Below are positions 52,465 through 61,584 of a DNA stretch of 64,000 bases, piece after piece. A program made the position numbers and the translations under genes. Origin of the DNA: Williamsia soli (GTDB lineage Bacteria; Actinomycetota; Actinomycetes; Mycobacteriales; Mycobacteriaceae). Positions within the stretch are counted from its first letter, which is position 1, and the number at the start of each line of letters is the position of its first letter. The notes beneath the pieces are model-generated. The model did not search any database and had not been told where the DNA came from. It was given only the letters and a program-made list of their open reading frames with translations. The stretch lies in the NCBI RefSeq assembly GCF_017377795.1, contig NZ_JAFRDR010000006.1:1-64000 (forward strand). The letters run 5' to 3'.

Positions 52465-53940
52465 TCAGCCGATGAGGGTCTCGATCGGCTCTTTCGCGAA
52501 GTACAGCACGAACAAGCCGGCCACCACCCACAGCAGCGGATGAATCGTTCGTATCCTGCCGCGCGCGGTGGCCAGGACGACCCAGGTGATGAAGCCGACG
52601 CCGATGCCGTTCGCGATCGAGTAGGTGAACGGCATGACGACGATTGTCAGGAAGCAGGGGAGCGCGTAGTCGAAGCGGGTGAGGTCGATGTCGCGCACCT
52701 GCGAGATCATCATCGCTCCGACGACCACGAGCGCCGGCGCGGCCGCTTCGAGGGGAACCACCGAGTACAGCGGGGTGAAGAACATCGCGATCAGGAACAG
52801 CACGCCGGTGACCACGTTGGCGAGCCCGGTGCGGGCACCCTCCGCGATACCCGATGCGGATTCGACGAACACCGTGTTCGATGATGCCGATCCGACGCCG
52901 CCGGCGATGGCACCGGTGCCCTCGACGACCAGCGCCTTGCCGATGTTCGGCAGGTTGCCGTCCTTGTCGGCCAACTCGGCTTCTTTGCCCAGGCCGGTCA
53001 TCGTGCCCATGGCGTCGAAGAAATTGGACAACACCAGGGCGAACACGAGCACCGACGCCGACAGGACACCGATCCTGGTGAACGCCCCGAACAGGTCGAC
53101 GTCCCCGACAAGGCTCAGGTCCGGCAGATCGCCGACCGAGGACGGGATATCCGGGATGTTGAGGCTCCAGCCCTTGCTGTCGTCGACGGATGGGCCGAGG
53201 TCGGCGAACGCCTGCACGATCATCGCGACAACGGTGGTGACGACGATGCCGATGAGCAGGCCACCGCGGACCTTGCGCACCACGAGGATGCCCATCAGCA
53301 GCACCCCGAACACGAAGATCAGGGTCGGCCAGGTCGCGATGGAGTTGTTGATGCCCAGGCTCACCGGGACGTTTGTGCCTGCGACATCGGGGATCCGTTT
53401 GACGAAACCTGCGTCGACGAAGCCGATGAACGCGATGAACGCGCCGATACCGGCTGCGATGGCCGCCTTGAGTTCGCCGGGTATCGCCCGGAACACCGCG
53501 GTTCGGAAACCGGTGACCGCGAGCAACACGATGATGATGCCGTCGACGACGACCAATCCCATTGCCTCAGGCCAGGTGACCTGTGGCGCGATGGACACCG
53601 CCAGCAAGCTGTTGATACCCAGGCCTGCAGCGATGGCGAACGGATAGTTGGCGACGAGCCCGAAGACGATCGACATGATGCCGGCGACCAGCGCCGTGAC
53701 CGCGGCGACCTGCGCCAGCGGCAGCACATTTCCGAGGACGTCGGCGTTCTTGGCGTTACCGGGCACGCCGCCGATGATGATCGGGTTCAGGACCACGATG
53801 TAGGCCATCGTGAAGAACGTGACGAGACCGCCGCGCACCTCGCGGGCGAGCGTCGAATTGCGTTGGGTGATCTTGAAATAGCGGTCGATCGCGGACTGTG
53901 GTCCGGACTGTTCGGTGACCTTGTCGCTGCCGGTCGTCAT
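52465..53940 (-). CDS. NCS2/AzgA-type purine permease
   Basis: 491 residues with about 12 helices. REVRGGLVTFFTMAYIVVLN at the start and the substrate-binding FVDAGFVKRIP and ESASGIAEGARTG segments mark the AzgA branch (adenine/hypoxanthine/guanine uptake). The ATG at 53940 is clear. Gene is single. Confidence 0.9.
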   Translation of the reverse strand: MTTGSDKVTEQSGPQSAIDRYFKITQRNSTLAREVRGGLVTFFTMAYIVVLNPIIIGGVPGNAKNADVLGNVLPLAQVAAVTALVAGIMSIVFGLVANYPFAIAAGLGINSLLAVSIAPQVTWPEAMGLVVVDGIIIVLLAVTGFRTAVFRAIPGELKAAIAAGIGAFIAFIGFVDAGFVKRIPDVAGTNVPVSLGINNSIATWPTLIFVFGVLLMGILVVRKVRGGLLIGIVVTTVVAMIVQAFADLGPSVDDSKGWSLNIPDIPSSVGDLPDLSLVGDVDLFGAFTRIGVLSASVLVFALVLSNFFDAMGTMTGLGKEAELADKDGNLPNIGKALVVEGTGAIAGGVGSASSNTVFVESASGIAEGARTGLANVVTGVLFLIAMFFTPLYSVVPLEAAAPALVVVGAMMISQVRDIDLTRFDYALPCFLTIVVMPFTYSIANGIGVGFITWVVLATARGRIRTIHPLLWVVAGLFVLYFAKEPIETLIG

Positions 53941-54046
53941 CTGGTGCCGCGTCCCTCCCGACTCGACCGACGATGGCCGAGACCGACTCGTTCGAGATCG
54001 TACAAACCCCTACCGGTCGAGCACAATCGTCGAGCTGGTGTGCGGG

Positions 54047-54730
54047 TCAGCTCTCGGCGTCGCGGCCCTGTCTACTGCGCCGATAGGCGACTTCGCGAAT
54101 CGACGAGAGCCAGCTCGGTCCTGGGCGGACACTGCGGGTGGTGTTCATGGTGGGGTCGAAACCGATGTCCGGAAAGTCCGATTCATCGGCGGTGGCAATG
54201 AGTTCGACGCGGGCCAGCGGGAAGAAAGGGGTATGTCCTTGCGTCTGTTCGAGCTCGAAAATCAAGCCGCGGTGACCGATGCGGCGTGCGATCTGGTCCG
54301 TCGCAATACTTATGTCCGTCTGCTCCCGCACGAGCCGAGCCCGCAACCACCAGGATGTACCGCGGTGGTCGAGCGGTTGCAGCGTGCTCAGGACCGCGGT
54401 GTCCACCGACCGCGCCGGGAACGGAATGGTCTTACGCCAGCCGGTCCCGCCTAGTGCGCTGGCCAGCAGCAGGTCCCAGGGGGTTTCATCGCCTTCGTGC
54501 GGCTCCATTCGAACCGCGAGCCCGATGACATCGGGTAAGGAGCCGGGGACGCCGACACCCTTGGATACCCGGGCGATCACGGGGCCGGTCTCGACCGGCA
54601 GGCCGACGTTGTCAGACGCGGTGCGCGTCAGGGTCCCGGTGGCCAGGACGCCATGTGGATGGAAGAGGCGGGCGCCCCGGATCGCGGCCCCGGCCCTGAT
54701 CGGGAAACCGGCCAATTCGGCAGCTCTCAT
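54047..54730 (-). CDS. Catalase-fold-like protein of unknown function
   Basis: 227 residues. The beginning GARLFHPHGVLATGTLTRTA with PVIARVSKGVGVPG and PDVIGLAVRM follows the N-terminal pattern of catalases (ARxxHxxGxxxxG; PVxxRxSxxxG; DVxGxAxK). The C-terminal haem-tyrosine region is absent. It may be a cut-down haem or lipid protein. Start by ATG at 54730. Confidence 0.5.
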   Translation of the reverse strand: MRAAELAGFPIRAGAAIRGARLFHPHGVLATGTLTRTASDNVGLPVETGPVIARVSKGVGVPGSLPDVIGLAVRMEPHEGDETPWDLLLASALGGTGWRKTIPFPARSVDTAVLSTLQPLDHRGTSWWLRARLVREQTDISIATDQIARRIGHRGLIFELEQTQGHTPFFPLARVELIATADESDFPDIGFDPTMNTTRSVRPGPSWLSSIREVAYRRSRQGRDAES

Positions 54731-54928
54731 GGCTCTCCTCGGCCCGAAGGTGGGCTGCTCGAAGGTGATTTCTGAGGGCGCATACCCGGATCTGGGCGTC
54801 GCGAAACCAGAACGTGATCTGATGTGAGTGGTTTACGCCACCTGTCCGGGGGGCATTAGGTGTTCGGACCCGCCGCCAAGAAGTCGCGTCGGCGTCGCGC
54901 AGCAGGTCAATCGCGAGGAGCGAATAAG

Positions 54929-55687
54929 ATGGTCGCAGCCCAGCCAGTCCCGGCAATTCTCGACACCGACACAACCGATCCGGTCGATGAAGCACTCGAG
55001 ATCTATCAGTCGATTCGAGTGCCGGCTGGAGTGTATGCGCCGCAAGAGGATTCGTTGTTGCTGCTGACTGCGTTGGCCGAGTGTGAACTGGTGGCCGGCC
55101 GTCGCGTTCTGGATCTGTGTACCGGTAGTGGCGTTTTGGCGGTCGGGGCAGCCGTTCTCGGGGCTGCCCGCGTCAGTGCCTACGACATCGCGCCGAGGGC
55201 TGTGCTGGCCACCCGCGCCAACGCCGCCGCCGCCGGTGTGGTCGTCGATGCCCACAAAGGATCGCTCCATGAGGCGCTCGACGCCGGTCCCTACGATGTG
55301 GTCGTGTCGAATCCGCCGTACGTGCCCGCCGACACCCTGTCGGACGCCGGTGTCGGACTGACCCGGACCTGGCACGGCGGCCGCGACGGACGGTCGTTGC
55401 TCGACCCGCTGTGTGTCTCGGCCCCGGATCTGCTCGCCCCGGGCGGGACGATGCTCCTGGTGCAGTCGGAGTTCTCCGACGTCGACCGTTCCCTGATCGG
55501 CTTGCGGGCCGGCGGCCTTCGCGCCGAAGTGGTTGCCCGTCAGAAGATCCCGTTCGGACCCGTGTTGAATGCGAATGCCCGCTGGCTCGAGGTGCTCGGT
55601 CGGCTGGAGCCCGGTCGCCGGGAAGAGGAACTGGTCGTGATCAGGGCCGACAAGGCTCGGGCAGACGAGTACGGGCGGCGTTCGTAG
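54929..55687 (+). CDS. HemK2/PrmC-like methyltransferase
   Basis: 252 residues from ATG 54929 with GAGGAG at about 8 nt. SAM motif VLDLCTGSGVLAVGAA, then NPPYVP, the catalytic N/Q-methylation motif. It likely methylates a protein glutamine or related substrate. The frame extends to a GTG at 54860, but the ribosome-binding site favours 54929. It ends 0 bp before the CDGSH gene. Confidence 0.85.
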   Translation: MVAAQPVPAILDTDTTDPVDEALEIYQSIRVPAGVYAPQEDSLLLLTALAECELVAGRRVLDLCTGSGVLAVGAAVLGAARVSAYDIAPRAVLATRANAAAAGVVVDAHKGSLHEALDAGPYDVVVSNPPYVPADTLSDAGVGLTRTWHGGRDGRSLLDPLCVSAPDLLAPGGTMLLVQSEFSDVDRSLIGLRAGGLRAEVVARQKIPFGPVLNANARWLEVLGRLEPGRREEELVVIRADKARADEYGRRS

Positions 55688-55915
55688 ATGACCGCAGCGG
55701 ACCGTCCGTCCGAACGTCGCCCGACCACTCACATCCGGGTGGTGGCGGGCGGTCCGATCATGGTCGACGGTCCGGTGAGCATCGAGATGCCTGACGGCAC
55801 CGTTGTCGAGTCGGATCGGTTCACGGTTGCCCTGTGTGCGTGTAAGCGCAGCAAGAACTATCCACTCTGCGACACCAGTCACCGGCGCAAGAAGGCGCTC
55901 CCGCAACGGGACTGA
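55688..55915 (+). CDS. CDGSH iron-sulfur domain protein
   Basis: 75 residues. The motif CACKRSKNYPLCDTSH provides three Cys and one His for a [2Fe-2S] cluster. ATG directly follows the methyltransferase stop, so the two genes are coupled. Convergent with a haem-oxygenase-like gene, a pairing seen in other actinobacteria. Confidence 0.92.
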   Translation: MTAADRPSERRPTTHIRVVAGGPIMVDGPVSIEMPDGTVVESDRFTVALCACKRSKNYPLCDTSHRRKKALPQRD

Positions 55916-55944
55916 TCGACTCGAGTTCTACGAGCCGGACCGCT

Positions 55945-56958
55945 TCAGTCGACCGGGATGAGCAACGAGCTGCGGCCTTCACGCCAGGCCGCCATCAGCA
56001 GGTCCGCCAGCTTGTCTTCGAGGTATCCGAACGCCCGGATCCCGAACACCACGTCCGACTCGAGTTCCGGTTCGCGTGCCAGCAGGTCACCGACGACCTC
56101 GTGGCGCATGAGTTGCTCGTGAACGGCGTCGGCTTCGACGTGCTCGCGGTAGAACCGTACGCAGGCCTCCGGCGCGCCCATGCGTTCGAGTGCGTCCATC
56201 AGCCGCCGCGAGCCGGGCGACGACGTTATCTCGGTGGCCGCGAAGTGTCCGATCGTCGCGCCGCGGAGAGAGCGGTGCAGACCGATCATCGACATCAGGT
56301 TGACCAACGCAAGAGATTCGCCGGGAACGTGGTCGATGTAGGCGAGGTAGCCGGAGTCGAGGCCAGCGGCGGTGAGGAGGTCGGCGAAGAGTTGCTGGTG
56401 CAGGTTCTCGCCTTTTCCGCCCCCGAACTCGTCGAACTCGACCGCCACGAACGAAGCCTTCGCCTGCCCGGTCAGTCGCGGGATGGCGAACGCGTGTGGG
56501 TCGGCCTCTTTCAAGTGGTAGATCGAGCGATGGACGAAGGTCTCCCGCATCTGTTCCCAGGTGCCTTCGTCGCGCAGGTAGAAAGATGGCCCGTCGCCTT
56601 CGCCCGGTTCGATCGACAACGCTTCGATCTCCGCGGTGGCGTCGTCACCGGCCTCGATGTCGGCGCGCAGGGCACCGAGAAAGACCTGCTCGAGTTGCGC
56701 TCGGAACCGGAGGATGTCCAGGTTCCACTCCCACTCGTCGTCGACGTCGGAGAAGCCGCGGTAGTGCAGTTCGTAACAGATGTAGAGCGCGAGCTGCAGA
56801 TCCTTGCCGTAGGCGTGGGTGTCCCAGGCGCTCTGGCTGACGTTGGGCAGTTCCCAGGACGTCGTGGGTGTTCCGGCCAGCGCGTCGGTCACTGCCGACG
56901 ACAAGGGCCCGCACGGCGCGGGCAGTGTGCGGGTGATCGGGCTCAGAGAGGAGGTCAC
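55945..56958 (-). CDS. Iron-containing redox enzyme (haem-oxygenase-like fold)
   Basis: 337 residues. Helical, with ELHYRGFSDVDDEWEW, FDEFGGGKGENLHQQLF and RFYREHVEADAVHEQLM carrying His/Glu for a di-iron site. No haem is implied. Family members cleave or oxidise small substrates; the precise reaction is unknown. It is adjacent to the CDGSH gene, which may pass electrons. Confidence 0.82.
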   Translation of the reverse strand: MTSSLSPITRTLPAPCGPLSSAVTDALAGTPTTSWELPNVSQSAWDTHAYGKDLQLALYICYELHYRGFSDVDDEWEWNLDILRFRAQLEQVFLGALRADIEAGDDATAEIEALSIEPGEGDGPSFYLRDEGTWEQMRETFVHRSIYHLKEADPHAFAIPRLTGQAKASFVAVEFDEFGGGKGENLHQQLFADLLTAAGLDSGYLAYIDHVPGESLALVNLMSMIGLHRSLRGATIGHFAATEITSSPGSRRLMDALERMGAPEACVRFYREHVEADAVHEQLMRHEVVGDLLAREPELESDVVFGIRAFGYLEDKLADLLMAAWREGRSSLLIPVD

Positions 56959-56995
56959 AGTGCTCAGCTACCCGGTCGGAGGTTGCTGGAAACGT

Positions 56996-57634
56996 TCAGC
57001 GCCATGCGAACACCGGCTGTTCGAACTCGGCGACGCGGGTGGCGCGGCCGCCGAGGACCACTTCGGCGAACTGGTACATCACAGCGCCGGTCGGGGCGTG
57101 GATCAGCGATCCCACCAGTGGCATCTGGATGACCGGGCGCTCGGATTCGGGGATGTCGATGAAGCGCGGCGTGACCCGTAGGTCGGCCATCGGGATGAAG
57201 AAGAGTTGCGCGACCTCGCCCGGATTGGGGGTGGTCTCCCTGTCGGGTCCGGCCCAGCAGACGATCGGGGTGATGACGTACCCCGACCTGGTGACGTAGT
57301 CGTCGAGTCGCCCCAGCACGTCGGCCCGATCCACCTTCACGCCGAGTTCTTCGTGGAGTTCGCGGAGCGCTGCGGTCGCGTAGTCCTCGCCGGGTTCGAT
57401 GCGACCGCCGGGCAATGCGAACTGGCCGGGGTGCTCACGCATCTTCGACGGTCGTTTGGTGAGCCAGATACCGTGTTCGCCGTTGCGGCTCGTCACGGCG
57501 ATCACCACTGCGGCGCCGCGGGCCCCGTCGAGTGGTGCGGTGGTGTGGTCGAACTCGTCGAGGCGCCGGACGATCGAGGCGCGTAGCTCCTCGGGGCTGT
57601 CCTGGCCTGCGCCGGTGGTGGTGATGCCGCTCAT
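56996..57634 (-). CDS. NUDIX hydrolase
   Basis: 212 residues from ATG 57634. The Nudix box GGRIEPGEDYATAALRELHE then ELGV is intact. The layout resembles CoA pyrophosphatase (NudL). Upstream in-frame GTG gives a less likely longer form. Confidence 0.9.
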   Translation of the reverse strand: MSGITTTGAGQDSPEELRASIVRRLDEFDHTTAPLDGARGAAVVIAVTSRNGEHGIWLTKRPSKMREHPGQFALPGGRIEPGEDYATAALRELHEELGVKVDRADVLGRLDDYVTRSGYVITPIVCWAGPDRETTPNPGEVAQLFFIPMADLRVTPRFIDIPESERPVIQMPLVGSLIHAPTGAVMYQFAEVVLGGRATRVAEFEQPVFAWR

Positions 57635-57692
57635 GCACTTCACAATGCCGTACGGTCCGGTCACCTGCTCAGGTGGCGTCGGTGAGTGGTCG

Positions 57693-58052
57693 TCAGTCGT
57701 CCTTGTGACTGACGATGTTCACGACGTTCCCGTCGGGCGCCCGGACCAGGAATCGGCGTACACCCCATTCCTCGGTGGTCAGCGGGTGCACGATCTCGAA
57801 CCCGCGGCGAAGGGCGTCTTCGTAGGCTGCGTCCACGCCGTCGCCGACGTGCACCGAAATCACCGAGTCGGCCGGGGAGGTGGCGTCCCGCGTCACCAGT
57901 TGGACCGCTGCGCGGCCGTCCGGCGATTGGAAGTGCGCGACCCAGCCGAGATCGAACGCCTCGACACCGAGCCCCAGGAAGTCTGTGTAGAACTCACGGG
58001 CCTCGGGGATGTCGGGAACGGACAGATTGGCGACAATGCCGGTGGGTTGCAT
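57693..58052 (-). CDS. VOC (glyoxalase/bleomycin-resistance) family protein
   Basis: 119 residues from ATG 58052 with GGAGC at about 5 nt. Signature NLSVPDIPEAREFYTDFLGL, WGVRRFLVRAPDGNVVNIV. The two-repeat VOC fold usually binds a metal or a small ligand. Substrate unknown. The much longer open frame to 58811 is antisense to the SDR gene. Confidence 0.88.
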   Translation of the reverse strand: MQPTGIVANLSVPDIPEAREFYTDFLGLGVEAFDLGWVAHFQSPDGRAAVQLVTRDATSPADSVISVHVGDGVDAAYEDALRRGFEIVHPLTTEEWGVRRFLVRAPDGNVVNIVSHKDD

Positions 58053-58166
58053 GAAGGCTCCTCGAATCGGTTGCGGGACGCTCTCATTCTTGTCTCGGTG
58101 ACAGGGAAAAACAGCGGCCCCGCGGATCTGGATTGCCATCAGGTATCGGTCGATACCCTCGGTCGC

Positions 58167-59051
58167 ATGGAATCGTCGTCGTGGTCGCCCAGCCGGTTGG
58201 GCATCGTTCGGGGCAAGCGCATCGTGGTCACGGGGGCCACGAACGGCATCGGGTTCGCGACCGCGAGAGCGTTGGCGGGCGCAGGCGCCAACGTCGTGCT
58301 GGCGGTTCGCAATGCGCAGCTGGGCACCGAACGAGCAGCCGAGATGGGCGGGATCACCGAGGTGGCCCAGGTGGACCTCGCTGAGCTGTCGTCGGTGCGC
58401 AGGTTTGTCGACCAACTCGACGGTGAGGTCGACATCCTGATCAACAACGCCGGAATGGTCCCGCAACACCGCACCTCGACGGTGGACGGATTCGAGGCCG
58501 CGATCGGCACCAACTTTCTCGGTCCCTTCGCCCTGACAAACCTGCTGCTGCCGCGGGTGCGGGAGCAGGTTGTCCTGGTCGGATCGAACGCCCACCGGAA
58601 CGCGACGATCGATCCCGAGGACCTTCATCTCCGGCAGGTGAAGTGGCGTATCTCGCGCTCGTACGCGCAGTCGAAGCTCGCGGTGATGCTGTGGGGTCTC
58701 GAACTCGATCGGCGGCTGCGGGTGGGCGGGTCGTCTGACACCGCCATGCTGTCCGACCCCGGGTGGGCGGCATCGAACATCTCGAACAAGCCCCGGCTGG
58801 GCGTGGTCCACAAAGTGGTGCAGGCTGCGGCCAACACGTTCGCCAACGACATCGACGCCGGTGCCGCCCCTACGCTCTATTGCCTCACCGAACCGATCCC
58901 GCCGGGGTCCTATGTCAGCGTCGACGGTCTGCGTGCACTCCGCGGAGTGCCCGTCCTCTACGGGCGGTCGGCGGTGGCGTGCGATTACGAACTCGCCGGT
59001 CGACTGTGGGCCTCAGCAGAGAAGGAAACGGGCACGTCATACCCGTTGTGA
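58167..59051 (+). CDS. Short-chain dehydrogenase
   Basis: 294 residues from ATG 58167. NAD(P) motif TGATNGIGFA, NNAGMV, catalytic SNAH and YAQSK. It is typical of retinol-dehydrogenase-like SDRs. Substrate unknown. Followed 25 bp later by an SRPBCC protein gene. Confidence 0.9.
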   Translation: MESSSWSPSRLGIVRGKRIVVTGATNGIGFATARALAGAGANVVLAVRNAQLGTERAAEMGGITEVAQVDLAELSSVRRFVDQLDGEVDILINNAGMVPQHRTSTVDGFEAAIGTNFLGPFALTNLLLPRVREQVVLVGSNAHRNATIDPEDLHLRQVKWRISRSYAQSKLAVMLWGLELDRRLRVGGSSDTAMLSDPGWAASNISNKPRLGVVHKVVQAAANTFANDIDAGAAPTLYCLTEPIPPGSYVSVDGLRALRGVPVLYGRSAVACDYELAGRLWASAEKETGTSYPL

Positions 59052-59075
59052 CCGAATCCGCGTACGTTGGCACAC

Positions 59076-59543
59076 ATGGCAGATGCAACCGTGACAACAG
59101 TTGATTCCGGACCGAAGAAGGTTTCGCGCAAGGTCGTGGTGAACGCACCGGCCGCCGAGATCTTCGCGCTGGTGGCGAATCCACACCGACATCCCGAACT
59201 CGACGGGTCGGGCACCGTCCGTGACACCCCCGTGAAGGGACCGGACCGCCTCAGCTCGGGCGCGAAGTTCAGCGTCGGGATGAAGCAGTTCGGCGTTCCG
59301 TACAAGATCACCTCGACGGTGACCGCTTTCGAGGACAACCGGGTCGTCGAATGGCAGCACCCGCTCGGGCACAAGTGGCGTTGGGAGCTCCAGGAGACCT
59401 CGCCCACCACAACCACCGTGGTCGAGACGTTCGACTACTCGACGGCCAAGGTCCCGCAGATGATCACCGTGATGGGCTTCGACAAGAAGAACGGTGAAGG
59501 GATCAGCGGCACGTTGAAGGCGTTGGCTGCTCGCTTCGCCTGA
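59076..59543 (+). CDS. SRPBCC (polyketide cyclase-like) protein
   Basis: 155 residues from ATG 59076 (the TTG at 59067 is an alternative). VNAPAAEIFALVANPHRHPE, GTVRDTPVKGPDRLSSGAKF and WQHPLGHKWRWEL are typical of the fold. It binds hydrophobic ligands. Possibly co-transcribed with the SDR gene. Confidence 0.88.
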   Translation: MADATVTTVDSGPKKVSRKVVVNAPAAEIFALVANPHRHPELDGSGTVRDTPVKGPDRLSSGAKFSVGMKQFGVPYKITSTVTAFEDNRVVEWQHPLGHKWRWELQETSPTTTTVVETFDYSTAKVPQMITVMGFDKKNGEGISGTLKALAARFA

Positions 59544-59562
59544 CCGGGGCGGGAAATCGGGG

Positions 59563-59769
59563 TCAGTTGTCGGGGGTGTCGATCTCTTCGTACCGTTTGC
59601 GAAGGCGATCGCGAATGTCGTCCGCCGAGTACGCATTTCGCTGCCGTTGATCGCGCGCGACGAGCACGCCGCTCGCCGCGACCCCGACGACCCCGGCCAG
59701 TCCGATCCACTTCCACGCATTGCCCACACCGGTGAGACTATCGCCGATGTGTGGTGCTGCGTAAGTCAT
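59563..59769 (-). CDS. Small single-pass membrane protein
   Basis: 68 residues from ATG 59769: one membrane helix (WIGLAGVVGVAASGVLVA), then a charged cytosolic tail with SADDIRDRLRKRYEEI. It is divergent from the YiiX-like gene with 17 bp between starts. Function unknown. Confidence 0.72.
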   Translation of the reverse strand: MTYAAPHIGDSLTGVGNAWKWIGLAGVVGVAASGVLVARDQRQRNAYSADDIRDRLRKRYEEIDTPDN

Positions 59770-59786
59770 GCCGATCCGTTTAGTCT

Positions 59787-60497
59787 TTGGGGGTGCATCC
59801 CCACAGGCCACCTCCCATCTCTCTCGAGCAGGCGTTGGATCAGGCGAGAACAGGCGACATCTGGCTGTTTCGCGGTCGCTCAGGGCCGGATCGAGCGATT
59901 CAGACGCTCACCAACAGCCCGGTCAACCACGTCGCCATGACCGTCGCGATCGATGATCTGCCGCCGTTGATGTGGCATGCCGAACTCGGGAACAAGCTCA
60001 CCGATATGTGGACGGGCACCAATCACCGCGGGGTGCAGTTGAACGACGCGCGCGAGGCCGCGCTGCAATGGATGGAGAAGTACGGGCAGCGTTGCTGGCT
60101 ACGGCAGCTCACGCCGTACGCACAGCGCGAGCAGGAGGATCTGCTGCTGAAAGTCATCGCAAAGATGGACGGCACTGCATTTCCCACCACTGCCCGGCTG
60201 GCCGGTCGCTGGTTCCGGGGTCGAGTTCCGACAGCAAACGATGTCACCAGAGGAATCCCCGTTCTCGACAAGAAGGTTCGTCAGACCGTCGAGAAGAGGA
60301 ATCAGAAAAAGCACAACGCCGGACTGGAGACCGCTTATTGCGCCGAGGTGGTGGCAATGACCTACGAGCACATGGGCTTACTCGCGACCGAGAAACACGC
60401 GAATTGGTTCGACCCCGGAAAGTTCTGGAGCGGCGATACGCTCCCATTGGCCCCCGGGTATGCCCTCGGTACGGAGATCGCCGTCGAGCTCCGATAG
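59787..60497 (+). CDS. YiiX/NlpC-P60-like permuted papain-fold protein
   Basis: 236 residues. RTGDIWLFRG and SPVNHVAMTVAIDD give the permuted His, and ETAYCAEVVAMTYEHMG the Cys nucleophile. The family cleaves amide or ester bonds in lipids or peptides. No signal peptide is seen. TTG 59787 or GTG 59793 starts are possible. Confidence 0.75.
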   Translation: MGVHPHRPPPISLEQALDQARTGDIWLFRGRSGPDRAIQTLTNSPVNHVAMTVAIDDLPPLMWHAELGNKLTDMWTGTNHRGVQLNDAREAALQWMEKYGQRCWLRQLTPYAQREQEDLLLKVIAKMDGTAFPTTARLAGRWFRGRVPTANDVTRGIPVLDKKVRQTVEKRNQKKHNAGLETAYCAEVVAMTYEHMGLLATEKHANWFDPGKFWSGDTLPLAPGYALGTEIAVELR

Positions 60498-60528
60498 GTG
60501 ATCTCTGACGACGCTCGGCTCTGGGATT

Positions 60529-61584
60529 CTATTGCCGGCGACTGTTCGCCCACTCCAGGACCCGGTCGACGGGCCAGGTGGTCACGATGCGATCGGCGTC
60601 GATGCCGAGGCGGGTGGCGCGCTCGCAGCCCAGTTCTTTGAAATCGAGTTGGCCAGGGGCATGCGCATCGGAGTCGATGGCAAACAGGCAGCCGAGGTCG
60701 CGGGCCAGTTCGATGAGTTCATCGGGTGGGTCGACCCTTTCGGGCCGCGAGTTGATCTCGACGGCCGTGCCTGATTCGGCGCAGGCCTCGAAGACCGCAC
60801 GAGCGTCGAACTTCGACTGCGCCCGCTGGCCGCGGCCGCCGGTGACGAGTCGCCCGGTGCAGTGCCCCAGGACATTCACGCGGGGATCGAGCGCTGCCGC
60901 GACCATGCGCCGGGTCATCGGCCCGGCATCCATCTTGAGTTTCGAATGTACTGATGCCGTGACGATCTCGAGCTGGTCGAGCATCTCGTCGGTCTGATCC
61001 AGCGAGCCGTCGTCGAGGATGTCGACCTCGATACCCCGCAACAACCGGAACTGGTCACCGAGGGCGCGGTTGAGCTTGTCCACAACCCCGAGCTGTTCGG
61101 TGAGCCGCTCGGCGGACAGGCCGTTGGCGACGGTCAATCTGGGGGAGTGATCGGTCAGCGCCATCCAGTCCTGGCCGAGGTCGATGGCGGTGCGGACCAT
61201 CTCGATGATGGGTGAGCCGCCGTCGCTCCAGTCCGAGTGGGTGTGCAGATCGCCGATGGTGGCGGTGTACAACTCCTCGCCACCCTCGGCAAGGGCGCCG
61301 ATCTCTTTGTCCTGCAGCGACTCCAGGTACTCGGGTAGCTCGCCGTGTACTGCTTGGGTGATGACCGCCGCCGTTGACTTGCCGATCCCGGTCAGCTCGG
61401 TGAGCCGGCCGCTGTCGACGCGGGCCGCCAGATCGTCGTCGGAGAGCTTGTCGACCACCTTGAGCGCCTTGCGGAAGGCTTCCACTCGGTAGGTGCCTGC
61501 GCGGGAGCGTTCGAGTAGCAGTGCGATGCGGCGCAGCGACTCTGCTGCGGTGACGGGTGCGGTCAGTGGCGATACGGACTTCAC
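60529..61584 (-). CDS. PHP-domain protein (HhH + PHP, PolX C-terminus-like)
   Basis: 351 residues from GTG overlapping the MMPL stop (GTGA). N-terminal helix-hairpin-helix (LTELTGIGKSTAAVITQ) then PHP phosphoesterase: GDLHTHSDWSDGG, TDHSPR, GHCTGR and DSDAHAP. It resembles the C-terminal half of PolX without the polymerase domain. The role may be in nucleic-acid end processing. Confidence 0.85.
   Translation of the reverse strand: MKSVSPLTAPVTAAESLRRIALLLERSRAGTYRVEAFRKALKVVDKLSDDDLAARVDSGRLTELTGIGKSTAAVITQAVHGELPEYLESLQDKEIGALAEGGEELYTATIGDLHTHSDWSDGGSPIIEMVRTAIDLGQDWMALTDHSPRLTVANGLSAERLTEQLGVVDKLNRALGDQFRLLRGIEVDILDDGSLDQTDEMLDQLEIVTASVHSKLKMDAGPMTRRMVAAALDPRVNVLGHCTGRLVTGGRGQRAQSKFDARAVFEACAESGTAVEINSRPERVDPPDELIELARDLGCLFAIDSDAHAPGQLDFKELGCERATRLGIDADRIVTTWPVDRVLEWANSRRQ

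Noticed and set aside
57399-58166. Upstream extension of the SDR frame
   Set aside because: It is antisense to the NUDIX and VOC genes; the SDR family start is at 58167.
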